A stretch of 64,000 nucleotides of DNA, taken from positions 96,944,172-97,008,171 of the forward strand of contig JAVGWX010000005.1 of the NCBI GenBank assembly GCA_036924085.1. The letters are read 5' to 3'. This stretch comes from Ariolimax columbianus. Lineage: Eukaryota; Mollusca; Gastropoda; Stylommatophora; Arionidae. Positions 1-14,600 of the stretch are shown piece after piece. The position numbers and the translations under genes are program-made. A model generated the notes under the pieces. It did no database searches, was not told the DNA's origin, and was given only the letters and a program-made list of their open reading frames with translations. Position 1 is the first letter of the stretch, and the number at the start of each line of letters is the position of its first letter.

Positions 1-518
1 AAGCTGACAATGTTATTGACATTACACCATATGATACGACATACAAACATTCGAATGGAGACTTAGTAATTTACTAACAGTATATACACATGTACTCCCT
101 TGAGTCCGTTATCTTGAAATGGGGAGGGAGCTTGCATGTCTCAATGATCACAGGAGCTAAGCCAGTGGCCGCGAAAGCTTCCAGAAGGGTCACCCAAGCT
201 GGATATGTTATGAATGAGGGAATAGTTTCAATACAGATAACTCACCTAGAGTATAATAGGTTTGAATCGACCGCCCACATCTATAGAAACAACGTTAGTT
301 ACAAAAACTTTGACAACAGAGCAAAAGCAAACTGCCTCGGGAAAGGAACCGGAACGGCTTTTAGCAACAGACGAGTTACGCAATGGAGTGAAAGCGGCAA
401 GGACTGCTTTTCTGAATACCAAGAAGAAACGAATTTAGCGAAATGAAATGTTCGAACAATGTACCAGGCAGGGGAAATAGCACAGATAGCTAAAGAGAAA
501 ACGTATGGGAAAGGGGCC

Positions 519-521
<3 letters not shown>

Positions 522-562
<41 letters not shown>
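522..562. repeat. (GA)n microsatellite
   Basis: About 20 uninterrupted GA units lie directly next to a minus-strand SINE tail. No coding content. Confidence 0.95.
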
Positions 563-569
<7 letters not shown>

Positions 570-577
570 AAGTGGGG

Positions 578-745
578 TAACAGAGCTACCAAACCCTGAA
601 AAGGACGGTGTAAATATCAGTGTGTTGTCCAGAGAACGGAATACGTTGTGTCGTAGTTTACAGCTTGACTGTTAATGATATTTGCACCTTTCGGTCCTAC
701 ACATTCGACTTCAGCAGGCATTTTTGAGTACCGCGTTAGCGGTGG
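578..745 (-). mobile_element. SINE family S1, 3' part (minus strand)
   Basis: The reverse complement contains the S1 landmarks also seen at 5796, 10606, 24084 and 53388: GCTGAAGTCG, then GTAGGACCGAAAGGTGCAAA, a stretch ending ACGACACAACG, and CCTTTTCAGGGTTTGGTAGC near the 3' end. The usual (GAA)n tail is replaced here by the GA microsatellite side. The 5' part is not recognisable. Confidence 0.75.
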
Positions 746-1703
746 TGGTACCTATTTTGAAAAACAAGGGCAGCATAAAAGATTGCAGTTCTTATAGGGA
801 TATATCCCTCCTAGCAATGGCGGAAGCATTTTCAATTTGTACTGATTTTGAAACGTCCTAGAGTGCTTCTTTCAACTAAGAGGAGGCTGATACATGCACT
901 GTTTATTCATACATTGTTTCCCAGTGTCAATCTTGGTTCTTTCTAGAAACACATGAGTAAGAACCAGCGCTGTGTGAGAAGTGCGTCCTGAAAGACAATT
1001 CGTCACCATATCCGCAACACTACTCTGAGCGAGATAGTGAGGACATTGACGCCCAACAAATCACGTGATTTGATCGTTAAAACAGATTGCACTGTGACCA
1101 GCCCCAGTGAGAGCATATAATATGCATGTCTCCAGTCTACGAGCAAGAAGCCAACCTCGAGGTCCGTAGGTCGTAGATCGAGGGTGTCCTTGACACTCTC
1201 AGGAAGTTAGCCTAATGACAGAATAAGCTTCCTACTTGGAGAAATCTATGCATTCCGCCTTCCTGCAAGGCCTCATGGCAAGAAGGACAAAAAGAAGGAA
1301 GAAGAAGAATACAACTTAAAATGCTGAACTTACACAGACATTTTAGTTTATTATGAATATAACACTGGTCAACACCCCTCACCTGGAAGAAAATTGACGG
1401 GAAAACTCTTTTATTCACGTTAATATATATAGTATGTCCAGTTGTTTGAGAATGAACAAAGATAATAGGAGAACTATGTAGAGATTTCAGTGCTAATGTT
1501 GACACCACCATTATGGTTTCTATAATAAAAGTAATTACAGAACACACATACCAAATAGGACATTTCAATAGTGGCTTTATTTATGTTGATGATCTGATTT
1601 ACAGATGGGAGGATATAAGCAGGTTTGCTACATGGTTTATTGATTTTTTATTTAACTTACCAACAACTGAGTTAATTGTATGTGGCTTGTGTATTTGTTT
1701 TAG
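746..1703. other. Intron or upstream sequence, nothing recognised
   Basis: No conserved exon, transposon domain or clear tandem repeat is visible. The missing first exon(s) of the ATPase, with the first N-terminal membrane segment, were looked for here and not found. Confidence 0.5.
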
Positions 1704-1762
1704 GACCAGTATGGCCAGTACTTTGTGTCCACTGTTGAAACAATCACTAAAGAAGGAACTGG
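1704..1762 (+). CDS. ATP13A2: ATP13A exon a (N-terminal cytosolic region)
   Basis: Begins after TTTGTTTTAG and ends at donor GTATGT. Reads [20 protein letters not shown] (about residues 1-20 of the visible protein). It corresponds to the short N-terminal cytosolic stretch after the first membrane hairpin, near LLRTTDEF in vertebrate family members. It ends in phase 2 and is completed by the first base of the next exon. This is the least conserved exon; the assignment rests mainly on phase compatibility, good splice sites and order. Confidence 0.7.
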
Positions 1763-2549
1763 GTATGTGAACTCTATCTTTTTTGGTATTTGGTAAATCG
1801 AAAGTTCATTTGATTTTTCATTCTATACTAATATTCATTTGAACTTTCATTCTTTACTAATATTAATTTTTTATTTTTTTTGCGTTCGCCTTATTTCTCT
1901 AATCCCCAAGGCGGTGTGCGTTGCACTGTGGTTTTTATTTTGTGCCTGTCGGCCCAGTGCATCCGACTTCAGCATGCATTTTATGTAACGGTCTGCTTCC
2001 TTCTGCATTTTCTAAGGGTTTGCTTCCCCGGAGTAACGGCCGGTGCTGTGATGGGGATCGAACCCAGCACCTTCTGGTTGTGAGCCGTGCCGTCCCCTTT
2101 AATATTCATTTGAATGTTCATTTTGTACTAATGTTCACATATACTAATGTTCATTTGAATGGTCATTTCGTACTAATGTTCATTTGAATGTTTATTATGT
2201 ACTAATGTTCACATAAACCAATGTTCATTTGAATAGTGATTTCAAACTAATGTTCATTTGAATGTTCATTCCTTTCTAATGTTCATTCTATACTATTGTT
2301 CATTCTATTTTAATTTTCATTATATAGTAATGTTCATTCTATAATAATGTGGATTTGAATGTTCATTACATACTAACATTCATTTTAATATTCATTCTAA
2401 TACTCATTCTAATTTTCATTCTACAATAATATTAATTCTACTCTAGTATTTATTGGATGTGCGTTCCATTGTTCCTGATCTTCATTGCATGTTACCATTA
2501 CTTGGAATGTTCATCTAATACTAATGTTCATTCCGATAGTCATTCTAAT

Positions 2550-2605
<56 letters not shown>

Positions 2606-5600
2606 ACTCACTCACTCACTCTCATGCTCGCTAGCATGCATACACAAGCACACATAGAGAGAGTAAGAGAGAATGGCATTTTTTCAGCAAATGGCAATGC
2701 ATTCGTGCAAAACTGCTCCACGAGCATATAACAACCTGCATCAGAGCTTCGGAGTAATGGGAAGAACAACAAGGAAAAGGCAGTTTAATATCATTAAAGA
2801 AACACTTTCAAATGTAAGGATTGAACAGAACAACAGCAACACAATTGGCACACCAAAGAGGATTGACATCCGCGTGACTAAAGTGCCCAGATGAGATGAC
2901 GCACATTAAGTCTCATCCATGACTGACTGTACCACCTGGTTAATGTTTTAGGTTTGTGTGAGACCAGGCATGTGATATACCAAGCACACAGTTTAAGTCT
3001 GACCACACTTGTCACCAACTGGTTGTTACAGAATGTGATACTTCTTGTAAGTCTGACCACACTTGTCACCAACCGGTTGTTACAGAATGTGATACTTCTT
3101 GTAAGTCTGACCACACTTGTCACCAACCGGTTGTTACAGAATGTGATACTTCTTGTATATTTCATGAGGCTGCAATGATGTGTCACGAAATATGATTGCA
3201 GTCTCCCCATGCTGCGTCACGAAATATGATTGCAGTCTCCCCATGCTGCGTCACGAAATATGATAACAGTCTCCCCATGCTGCCTAATGACATAGTTACA
3301 TGTGTATCAGTAAGAAGCAGCCTATATTTTTGTAACTAGTTTGTATCAATGTTCTTATTGTTAGTAATCTATTGGTTTTTGAAATAAATTTGATTAATTA
3401 TCAATATTTATATTTTTTTAAATCAATATTTTCATTTTGTATAATTAGTTTTTCTAAAATCAATGTTTTTATTCTTTGTAATCTATTTTTTGCACACTTA
3501 ATGTAATAAGAAGGAAAACAGCTTATTATGTTTTGTGCGTTTCAATGGCTGCAGGACCCACACCCCAACCCAAACCTTCATAATTGCTGTTAATCCTTTA
3601 CAAGTGATCATTAAGAAATACATCGAAGTCCCATTATCTGGCCTTTCTTTCGTTCTCCATGACAAACACTAAGCTAGAACACATAGTAACAACCGCACTG
3701 TTACAGCAGTGTGCCAGTGGTATGCCTGGGCAAGCTCTGAGAAACACATATACATTCAAAGTTCAGGCCCTGCTCAGTAAATTCAACTGAATGAAGTGCA
3801 GTGGCTCAAAATATGCTAACTAAAGAGGGAGGAAGCAAAAAGTGCTAAATTAAGAAGACACCATATGGACAAGTAAAACAATTAAATTAAAAATTCTTGA
3901 GACAAATACCAAATACAAACTTAAAGTCTGATATAACAAAACCATACTGCTTATTACTAAGAAAAGATCAGGTGACACAATGTAGATTGCAACCTGAATA
4001 CTTCAGACTCAGATCTGCTCACTAAATTAATGGCGTAGGGAGAACAAACAGTATAGCCTGTTCTCAGAGTTTGTCAGATCTGTAAGATCAACAGAGTGAC
4101 AGCATGACTCTCGCCATCTTGAGGGACAAAAAACTGCATGGCAAGGAGAGAAGTCTTGTGTCACTGTCACAGTTACGAGGGAAAATAGATATTTTTTGAG
4201 GGATAAACTTGTGATAAGAGAAAAGTGTTGCAGACAGCTACATTTATGAGGGAAATAGATGTGATTATTTGAGGGATAAACTGTATGATAGCAAAAAATA
4301 AAAGGCCTGAGGTAGACGGTCATGTTTATGAGAAAAATTGATGGCTATTTGAAAGTAAACGATGAGGAAAATTGAAGGCTTTTTGAAAGGGAACGAGGAA
4401 AATTTGTGGCTATTTGAAAGTGAATGATTAGGAAAATTGGTGGCTATTTGAAAGTGAATAATCAGGAAAATTGATGGCTATTTGAAAGTGAACGATTGGA
4501 AAATTTATGGCTATTTGAAAGTGAACGATAGGAAAATTGTATTGCCTATGTAAAGTATTTAGAACAGTTTATTTAAAACAAATGCTTAATGTTTTGTTTC
4601 CCAGGGTCAAGTTAAAAAAACCCAAGACAAGATTGTTTAGCAAGAAACATGACACCATAAACTACAACCCACAGGTTGGTGGAACCAGACATCATCTTCT
4701 GTTTGGTATCAGCTCAGCTGCTGTTTTTTTAATGCAAAGTCATTTCATCATTTCCATCTGTAAAACAGTTTATGTCCAGAATGGTCGAATAGTCCGTAGG
4801 GGTCTTTGTGTATGACAAGGACAAGAATAGCGCCACTATCCCACATAGAGAGCATGTAATAAGAAGCGACTAACTGTGTAACATCACATACCACCGGCCA
4901 TGGTTAGGTGGTTTGTTAAGAGCAGCATAGATGGCACCTAACAGGCTGCGGGTCTAGTGTTTGAGTCTACTAAGATGGATTCCCACAGTTAACCACCCTT
5001 AAACAGCACTTCTCCTAATGCAGCGGAGTAGCAAGCTGCTCAAACCTAGCCCACTGGGCCTAGCTCATGCCAGAGCTGGGACATTCCCCCATCACATCCA
5101 CCCCTGTAGAAGTACAGATCGACTAAGACTAAGACATTTGATATTAGTTTAGTGTATCATTGCAACACTTATCATTGAAAGTCATGACAGACTCGACAAT
5201 CTCATATGAACTGTTGCAGTGCTTATTTAAATGTTAGTCTCAGCATGTCATGCAAGATCCAGAATGGTAATTGAGAAGAAAGGAAAAGGCCCACTGACAC
5301 CATTCAAGAATGTTGTGAAGGGGGTGGTCAAAGATGGTTGCACATAGTGCTAGCAGACTCATCATGACAGTGTAATTGTTACAGAACTCACAGCTGCATG
5401 AAGGGCATATAGGCTTTGATACAGCTTCCTGTTAGGAAACAAGCTGTAGCGATGGGCCTATACTTCATGTGGAGCCAAGGGGAGACTAGAACAGAACTTT
5501 CAAAAGTGATAGTTCTTGGACAAGTGCTGGTCTGCAGGCCCTCAGTTGCTGGTCTACAAATGCCATCAAGAAACTGGTCATCAGGTTTGGACACTGGGTT

Positions 5601-8600
5601 CTAACTTCAATTGATCTTTAAAAAAAAATAACATGATTCTCTCGATCCAAACATATGCACTATATTTTTCTTATAAAAATTAATGTAACTATTTCCATAT
5701 TTAAAGGATTAAACTTCAAATTGCTAATTCTGTCAGATTTTAATTAATTATTAAATGTGAATATAAATGAACAAAAATAAATAAATTGGGCACTTGTCGG
5801 ATGTGTCGGACCGAAAGGTGCAAATATCACAGTCTGTAAACTAGTGACACAACGCATGCTGTTATCCGGACTACATCCTGCTACTTGCAAAACTCTGTTC
5901 AGGGCTTAGTAGCTGGAGATTGAGAACAAATGCAGAAGAAGAAGAAGGGCACTTGTATTTGGGGCATTGAATATATCCTTGCTCGTTTGTAAAATGGTCT
6001 TTAGTATAGAATGAACATTCAAATTAACTTAACATCACAACAACCACCAGTAACAAAAATGAAAAATTATTGGAGTATGAGAATGAAGATTGCCGTAGTT
6101 ACTTCAGCTCTAATGAAGATATCAGAAACCACATTGATCATATATGTTCTTTTTTAAAATAAGTTTGCAATCAGGTGTGCAGACAAATTTACCTTTGCAT
6201 GATGGAGAGGCTGCCTCCTTTTGGTCTTTACTTTATTAGAGAGCTGCGGATCATAGGGGTTAGCATACTGGCTTGGCATCTGAGTGGTCCTGGGTCCATT
6301 CCCCAGTTAAGGTGGAAATGTTTTTTCAAACCCCAAGGCTCTCGGGTCGCCCCAACCTTAAATGGATACCGGTTCAGTCCGGGAAGTAAAGACAGCCAGC
6401 GTGATGCTGACCACATCATCCACCAAGTGCCATGGGTTACAAAATAATATGGGCTTAACACCACATTTCCTATGCGCCGCATGGCGTGACAGGATCTTTA
6501 CTTTACTTTTACAGGTCACTAATGGGTTGGTTGGTACTTTTACAGGTCACTAATGGGTTGGTTGGTTGATCCAGTGGCCTGTGAGCTCTTGACCTTTTGT
6601 CCAATACCATATAGTGGTATCTGCAAGTGCTTGTGAGCTGTTGTTCAGCTTCATACAAAGTGTTCCACATACAAAGTGTTCCATTTGTCTGACCTCGGAG
6701 GAAGAAGCTCTTTATTAACACCGGCAAGTGCTGGGCGTTTGAAATGATGGTGCTCAACAGTTTCATAGGGATGTGCGTTAGCCCACACTCTGGAGTATGT
6801 TCTGGTTGGATTCTGTTCAAGTTGTATGTGTTGAATGTGAAGTCGGAAAATGGTGCGTTGATCTCTCATTGTAATGTGGTTGATGATGTCTTTGGGATTC
6901 GGGATGGCCATATGTTTGTAGATTTCTCTCCAAGTACATCACATTGCCCACCTATTCAGCCAAGCCTCTTTTTTTCATAGTCTTTAGTAGTTATTTTATT
7001 GTCTCTAGGGCTGTTGGTGTGTATTGATGTTCTTGACTTAATTCCTTATTAGCCAGTCTGTCTGCCTTGTCATTGCCAGATGTATTTGAGTGACCAGAGA
7101 TCCAATGTATGATTATTCTGACTTCAAGGGATAAGATAAGTTGATTGACATCTAGGGATATTTGGATATGTTCAGGCTTACAATGACCACCATTTTCCAG
7201 AGCTTGAAGGGCGATAATGAGTCTGTAAAGATTACGATGCTTTGAGCTTTTGATGGGAAAGCATGAAATTCAGTAAAGATTATGATGCTTTGAGCTTTTG
7301 ATGGGAAAGCATAAAATACAGTCCTATCGGGGTACAGAGCTACTTTCAGTGCTGTTATATATGCCTCATAGTTTGAGCATATCTTCCCATAGGCATGAAA
7401 CGGCTCATCAGATGTTCTGTCTGGATACTCTATGAAGACTCCATATTCTGCTTTAATAATGGCCTTACCAGCAAACCCATCAGTAAAGATATATATTCAT
7501 TCTTCTGGATAGGCATCAATCATTATTTGTGATGCTCTCATACAACTGACAGAATCAGAACTCCTTGTTGTATTATCTGTCAGTTAGACGTGTACATAGT
7601 GGTAAATTTCTTGTTACTCTCTGTGTTTCTTTTCTTTTGTGTGGGATAATGTAGTGAACAAGCTGCGCCAGACGATAGGACGCAGGACCACTAGATCCCC
7701 TTTTGTCCAACCACCCTGGTGGACTCAAGAGGCTGATACGGCCTGGAGAGAAAAGAAGGCGGCAACAAAGGATTTGCGTAAAACCAGAAAGAGAGCTGGT
7801 ATTAATGTCGATGCATTGAACGAGAAGGAGGAGGTAAAATGCAAAGCTACCAATTCCTTTAAAACGTTAGCTAGGGAGTCTAAAAGCGAGCGATGGGAGG
7901 AGTTTATCACATGAGTGGGTAACGATAATACCCTCCAGAAGTTCTGGCACATGCATCGAAAGATGAATGGACAAACTATAAGCCAGCTTATCTCCAACAT
8001 TCAAGACACCACAGGAAGGCTCCTGAAGACAGATGAAGAGAAGGGTCTAAGTTTTTTCAGTCGATATGTTGCCCAGACTGATAAAGGCAACAGAGATGAC
8101 CGTCAGGAAACTCTGAAAGGCATCTTGGATGCAGCCATCAGGGAAGAGGCTTATGTAGACCTTATCACCGATGCAGAGGTCGTAAATAGCCTACGTACAA
8201 GCAAAAACACAGCTCCAGGTCCTGATGGAGTACAGCAGTATTGCCACATCAAGCAGTTGGATGAGACAGATATAAGAAATATGGTGAAGGAGTTCAACCA
8301 CACTATAGAGAAGGCATATGTGCCTGAGGACTGGCTTCATAGCTATCTGTGCCCACTGCCTAAACCTTGTAAGGACTCCATGCTTCTCTGCAGCTATCGA
8401 ATAATCACCATACAAAATGTATATGGCAAATTGCTCGAGAAGATAGTGGCCAGGAAAATAATGTCCTACCTTGAACGGGAGCAGATTCTACCTCATAGGC
8501 TGGCCAGTTGTGGAACAGCGAAGGAGACCTGGACTAATGCTGGAACTTTCACATATGATGTGTACGAGGGGTTTCAGTCAAAGCAAGAAACAGTCGCGGT

Positions 8601-11600
8601 GGCACTCGACCTGGAAGACGCATACAACCGTGTCGATTTTGGGACCTTAATTACCTGTCTGTAGCAGTGTGGTTTAAAGCCATGGCTGGTTAGTTGGATA
8701 TCAGCTGCCCTGATGGAAAGAACAGTTGCGCTACGCTTGGGATCGTGGTCATCAGAACTGAGGCGAATATGTCCAGGACTGCCGCAAGGGTCTCCGCTCT
8801 CACCAGTGCTGTTCAACATTTACACAGTAAAAGTGGCCAATATTCAATCCACAGGGACAGGGTGAACGTTGACATTTGCCGATGACATTCTAACGTGCAG
8901 GACTGGCTCAGACAGGCAAGAGTTGGTCAAAGACATCTAGGAAACCTTGCAAGGAATCTCACAGTGGTGCAGCGACTCAAGCTCCAAGATCAATCGGAAC
9001 ACGGCCTGCATGATGTGGTGCTCTTTGAATAATTCCATAGTAAAGGCTGAACTCCCGGGCATCACTTTTGATGGTTGCACCATCGACAGGTGTGACAGGT
9101 TGAAATACCTTGAATTGACATTTGATCGCAGTCTTTCCTATAACTGCCATGTTGACCATATCGTACAAAGATGCAAGATAGGGTTAGGAGCACTTAAGAC
9201 CATGGCTGCTGCCGACTTGGAACAACGCCTCCTGTTCATCCTATTTCGTCAGGTCATGTTGTCTGTCATCGATTACGGACTAGACATCCTCACACTATCA
9301 AGAACACAGTGTGTCAGGTCTGGTTCTGGGCTGCACTAGAGATACCCTGATTATGATGATGCGGTACATGTTGGGATTGTTATCGGTGACATCCAGACAT
9401 AAACTGGCACAAGTCAAAGCCTATATGCGTGTCACCACAGACACTAGACACCCTCTGCACAGTAGTATCTCAGATATCAAGGGATCAAGAATCAAGAGAG
9501 GGTCGTCATGGATGGCACAGGCTGACAACAATCGGACACGTCACTCCAGCTGAGACGATAACCAAAGGGGAAGAATGGGCCCACACTGGTGATAGAATGA
9601 TAGAGTACCAGAGAGTCATCATAACCTTAGGCAAGGAATGCAGAGAATGGAACAACGAGAGTGCAGAGCACGAGGTAAATCAGCTGATAACTGAGAACAC
9701 CCAGGAGAGTGATGCTATCATATACACCAACGGATCAGTCGTGTGCAGTGGGACATCAGGCTGGGGTTTCTCGGCTAGAGTGAGAGGAGAGGTCGTGGCT
9801 GAGCGCAGTGGGCATACATGTCAACAACCTCCAGTATGAGAATGGAAACGGAAGCAATGACCTCAGCACTGAAATGGAAATCTGAGACTTCTTTAACAAA
9901 GGCAGTCATCGTGACAGACGCGCAAGCCGTACTTCAGAAAGTACAGAAGGGATGGCTTAGGTACGAGTGGATAGCTGCTGTTGAGGCCTCAAACCTCCAG
10001 GCGCTGACCTGGATCTACTGTCCTGCTCATGCCGGGGTTCAAGGCAATGAAAGAGCTGACATCTTGGCTTCACGGGCTCCCATCATGGGCACATTGGTGA
10101 TGGGCTGAAGTGACATTTTGAAATCAATCAATGACCGCCTGCTGGATGAGGACACTGCAGTAAATGAAGCAGCAATCCACAGACTGCAAAGTTTCGACAT
10201 TAAACGAGGTTCGAGCATGAGAGGGTGACACAGGAGCGTGTACAACCAGCGAGCTACAGGGACCATCAGCATCCATACCTTACACCATTTGATGAGAGAG
10301 ACTGAGCATCTATGGGTATGCCCGGAGTGCAGTGACGTCGATTCTTAGAAACAGAACAGAAACAGTGTGGGAGGTGATATCTGTCTTCAATCTCTCTGAC
10401 ATTGTGGAGGGCTGACTTTTGTTTTATTCTCTGCTTCTGTTGCCATTGTTCTACAAGATGTCTATTGGGGTGGTCTTTAGTCATTCTTTTGCTCCTCTCC
10501 TAAGCTGTCTTAGCAGCCACGTGTCTTTGCATCTCAAGGGCTTCCACATTCACATAAATTTCATGTCACTGTTGGGTAGGTGTTTCAATACCTTTAGAAT
10601 GTTTGCCTGGGATCAAGATGCACATGAGCTGCAGTGGTCAGCGACCCATAGCTGACTATTAGTGTCAGGGCCAGCGAACCATAGCTGCCAAGACCCTTCT
10701 ACACCTCCAAGTGGTGATCCTGGATAACAGGCTGCATCAGGGCAGACTGGCTAACGAGAAGGGATTGAAGAGGGAATGCTTACCCGGTACTAAAAAAAAT
10801 GCTTGCTGAAGTTGGATGTGTTGGACCGAAAGGTGCAAATATAGCAGCCAAGCTCTAAACTACGACACAACGCATTCCGTTCTCTGGACTACATTCTGCT
10901 ACTTAAGCCCTTTCAGGGTTTGGTAGCTGGAGATTGAAAACGAACGAAGAAGAAGAAGAATGTTGGCCTGATCACCAGCGAACAGCCTGTTGTTGTCAAT
11001 TTTATGTTCGCGGGACCTCCGATTTAATGTCCATGTCTCATGTCTCATTGGATTTGGCAGTGTGATCTCACCTCTCTTGAGACCAGGGGACTTGTAGGAT
11101 TCAAATACACCACCATTTTGAAAGGGCAAAATTAATGATGATGTCATAAGGGAAGAGCTAACATCAATGGTGTCATAAGTGGAGAGCTAACATCAATGAT
11201 GTCATAAATGGAGAGCTAACATGGATGTGGTCAAAAGTAGATAGCTAACATAGATGAGGTCATAAGTGGATATCTAACATGGAAGAGGTCATAAATGGAT
11301 AGCTAACATGGATGAAGTCATAAGTGAATAGCTAACATCCAGATTTCAAAGATTCACAAGACTTGTTTGGGTATTTCTCCTTTCTTTTCCCATCAGCTCA
11401 TTTGGTGAAACACTTTATTTTAGTTTACCTTGTCGAACTTTTAGGGAATTCTGAACCCATGTGGTTTCAGTAGCAATAGCTTCTGCATGATGAGATTTCT
11501 AGCCAAAAGCACAGTGTTCCTAATTTGCCTCCTGCGACATACCAGGACAGGAATAGTGACCTTATTCTAGTCATTCTGGGAATCATTTGGTGTCCTTGGG

Positions 11601-14600
11601 TGAAAAGTTATGGTAAATCTTTTTATTGTAGCTTCATTGATTGCTGCTTTAAAGTAACATACAATCTGGGATGCTTTTAATCATCTGGATTTATCACTAA
11701 GCGGTGGCCAACCAGTTTGTGTACATATCTCCTGAATAAGCAACCCCAGTAAGACACACGTTTATTTATATCAAGGAGTGAAATGAAAACATAGTCTGCC
11801 CACTGTGGTGACTGTAGAGGAAGGTGGTCTTTAATCTTCATACCTATAATTCCTCCTCTGTGTAACCCAGGAAATATAAATAAGGATAGATAGATTTATC
11901 ACAAAACATTTATCTTGTCCGTGTAGTGTTATATAGATTTATCACACAACATATTTATCTTGATCGTGTAAGGATAGATAGATTTATCACACAACATATT
12001 TATCTTGATCGTGTAAGGATAGATAGATTTATCACACAACATATTTATCTTGATCGTGTAAGGATAGATAGATTTATCACACAACATATTTATCTTGATC
12101 GTGTAAGGATAGATAGATTTATCACAAAACATATTTATCATGTCTGTGAAATGATAGATAGGTTTATCACAAAACATATTTATCATATCAGTGTTTGTGG
12201 AATCAGTTCAATTTACTACTAAATTTATCCATAGTAATATTAGTTAGTCACCAGTTGCCTTCATTCACACTTTACCTCCTTCATTCACTTGTATCCTTCA
12301 TTAACTTGTTTTCGCTTTTATTCATTCACTCTTAATTCAAGCCATCTCATCTTTCAATCACACTTTTTCTATCAATCACTCCTGTTCTTCCTTCATTCAC
12401 TTTTCTCTCCTTCATTCACTCTTCTTTACTTCATTCACTCCTCTTTCATTCACTTCTCCCTTACTTAATTCACCCATCCCCTACTTCATTCACCCCTCCC
12501 CTTACTCTATTCACCCCTCTTGTCTATTTATTCATTAATCATGATGCAATAATCATCAACGCTAACCATTCTCAGAATGACGAAAGTCTGATTCGATATT
12601 TTGTATGCAAGAAAGTCAAGTACATCTGGGACCCTGAACGTGTTCAGTTTATTCCTCTCAGGTAATTTATTTAATATTTATTATATTATATTAGGAGGTT
12701 CGGTGGTCTAGGGATTGTCAGCTTGGTTTACAATCCCAACGCACCAGGTTAAAATAATGTCTTGCTCACTTTGACAGACAGGACATGTCGTGGGTTTTTT
12801 CATGGTATGACAGTGTCTTCCTGACAAAGTCAGGTAAATTTATGAGGCCTCCAAAATAAAAGAGAAAGACCAGTCCCATATCAGACACTGTTGTCAGAGA
12901 TGATGTCATAAGTGGAGAGTTAGACCTCTTCTTTTTTATGAGGTGGGAAGACAAGTAAGGTGAACTTTCTATCCTATTCAGGCATATGATTTGATTGGTA
13001 TGTCATTGAACTTAAAATTAATTCCAAAGTTGCAAATGGCTACTGACATACATAAAACTGGCTGAGCTGTTATAATATACAGGCATATAGCATGTATAAA
13101 ATACATCCCCTAATGTGGACCAAAGGGCTCCAGAACGATTATAAAATACATCCCCTATTCTGGACTCAAGGGCTCAAGAGCTGAAAGATCTAGTTTTGTT
13201 TTTATATCAAGGGCTCTAAGTGAATCATGTTAGAAGTTGGGAAGCATGTGGCCCAGGTGTTCTGAGCTTTGCTTATGATCTTAACGTACTTGGTTCAGAT
13301 CGCACCATGCTCAGACCGGGCATGTTATGGGTTATTTCATGATATTACCGCTGCTTCTAGCCGACTTGTGTATAAATGGTACCTGATGAAGTCGGGGAAC
13401 AATTTCAGAGCCACTGCAGGAGCTACAGAGTTTGTGCTCTGTCATCAGCAATGAAAGGACTGAACACATGTGTGAGCATGCCGGGGCAGTAGAGTCTGTT
13501 CTTTGAGCCATTTTTCTTTTCTCTGAATTTATTCATTTTATTGTCATGTCATATTGTTTGGCCTTTATTATTTTTTCCATGAAGTCACATTTAAGAAACA
13601 TAAACTACAAAATAATTAAATAAAGTTACTTAATTTTACGTTCTGTGCTGCATTCTTCAGACTATTAATTACTTACTAATACTTTTTTTTCATCAGAATG
13701 TAAGACTTAAGTCACGCCACTGATTTAGAAGGAACATAAGACTAATAATACCATGGATTTCGTAGGAACTTATGACTGTAACAATCATTCTCCAGTGATA
13801 ACATAGTACTAAAGTAGTCACCATTGATTTCACAGGAATAGAGGACTAAAAAAGTCACCATTGATTTCATAGGAACATAGAACTGTAACAGTCACTGCTG
13901 ATTTCATAGGAACATAGAACTGTAACAGTCACTGCTGATTTCATAGGAACATAAGACTGTAACAGTCACTCCCCACTGATAACATAGGACTATAACAGTC
14001 ACTCCCCACTGATAACATAGGACTATAACAGTCACTCCCCACTGATAACATAGGATTGTAACAGTCACTCTTCACTGATAACATAGGATTATAACAGTCA
14101 CTCCCCACTGATAACATAGGACTATAATAGTCACTCTCCACTGATAACATAGGCCTATAACAGTCACTCCCCACTGATAACATAGGATTGTAACAGTCAC
14201 TCCCCACTGATAACATAGGACTATAATAGTAACTCTCCACTGATAACATAGGCCTATAACAGTCACTCTTCACTGATAACATAGGATTATAACAGTCACT
14301 CTTCACTGATAACATAGGATTGTAACAGTCACTCCCCACTGATAACATAGGACTATAATAGTCACTCTCCACTGATAACATAGGCCTATAACAGTCACTC
14401 CCCACTGATAACATAGGATTGTAACAGTCACTCCCCACTGATAACATAGGACTATAATAGTCACTCTCCACTGATAACATAGGCCTATAACAGTCACTCT
14501 TCACTGATAACATAATACTGTAACAGCCACTCTTCATGGCATGATTAGTGACGGGGAAAAAAAGTCGATTGCGAAACCATAAAAATGGGCTAGCACAAAG

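Noticed and set aside
90..446. 118-codon plus-strand open frame near the left edge
   Set aside because: No recognised motif, no splice-site or homology support, and it does not resemble the missing N-terminal exon(s) of the ATPase.
11926..12222. Open frames on both strands with [15 protein letters not shown] repeats
   Set aside because: By-product of the 45-bp minisatellite.
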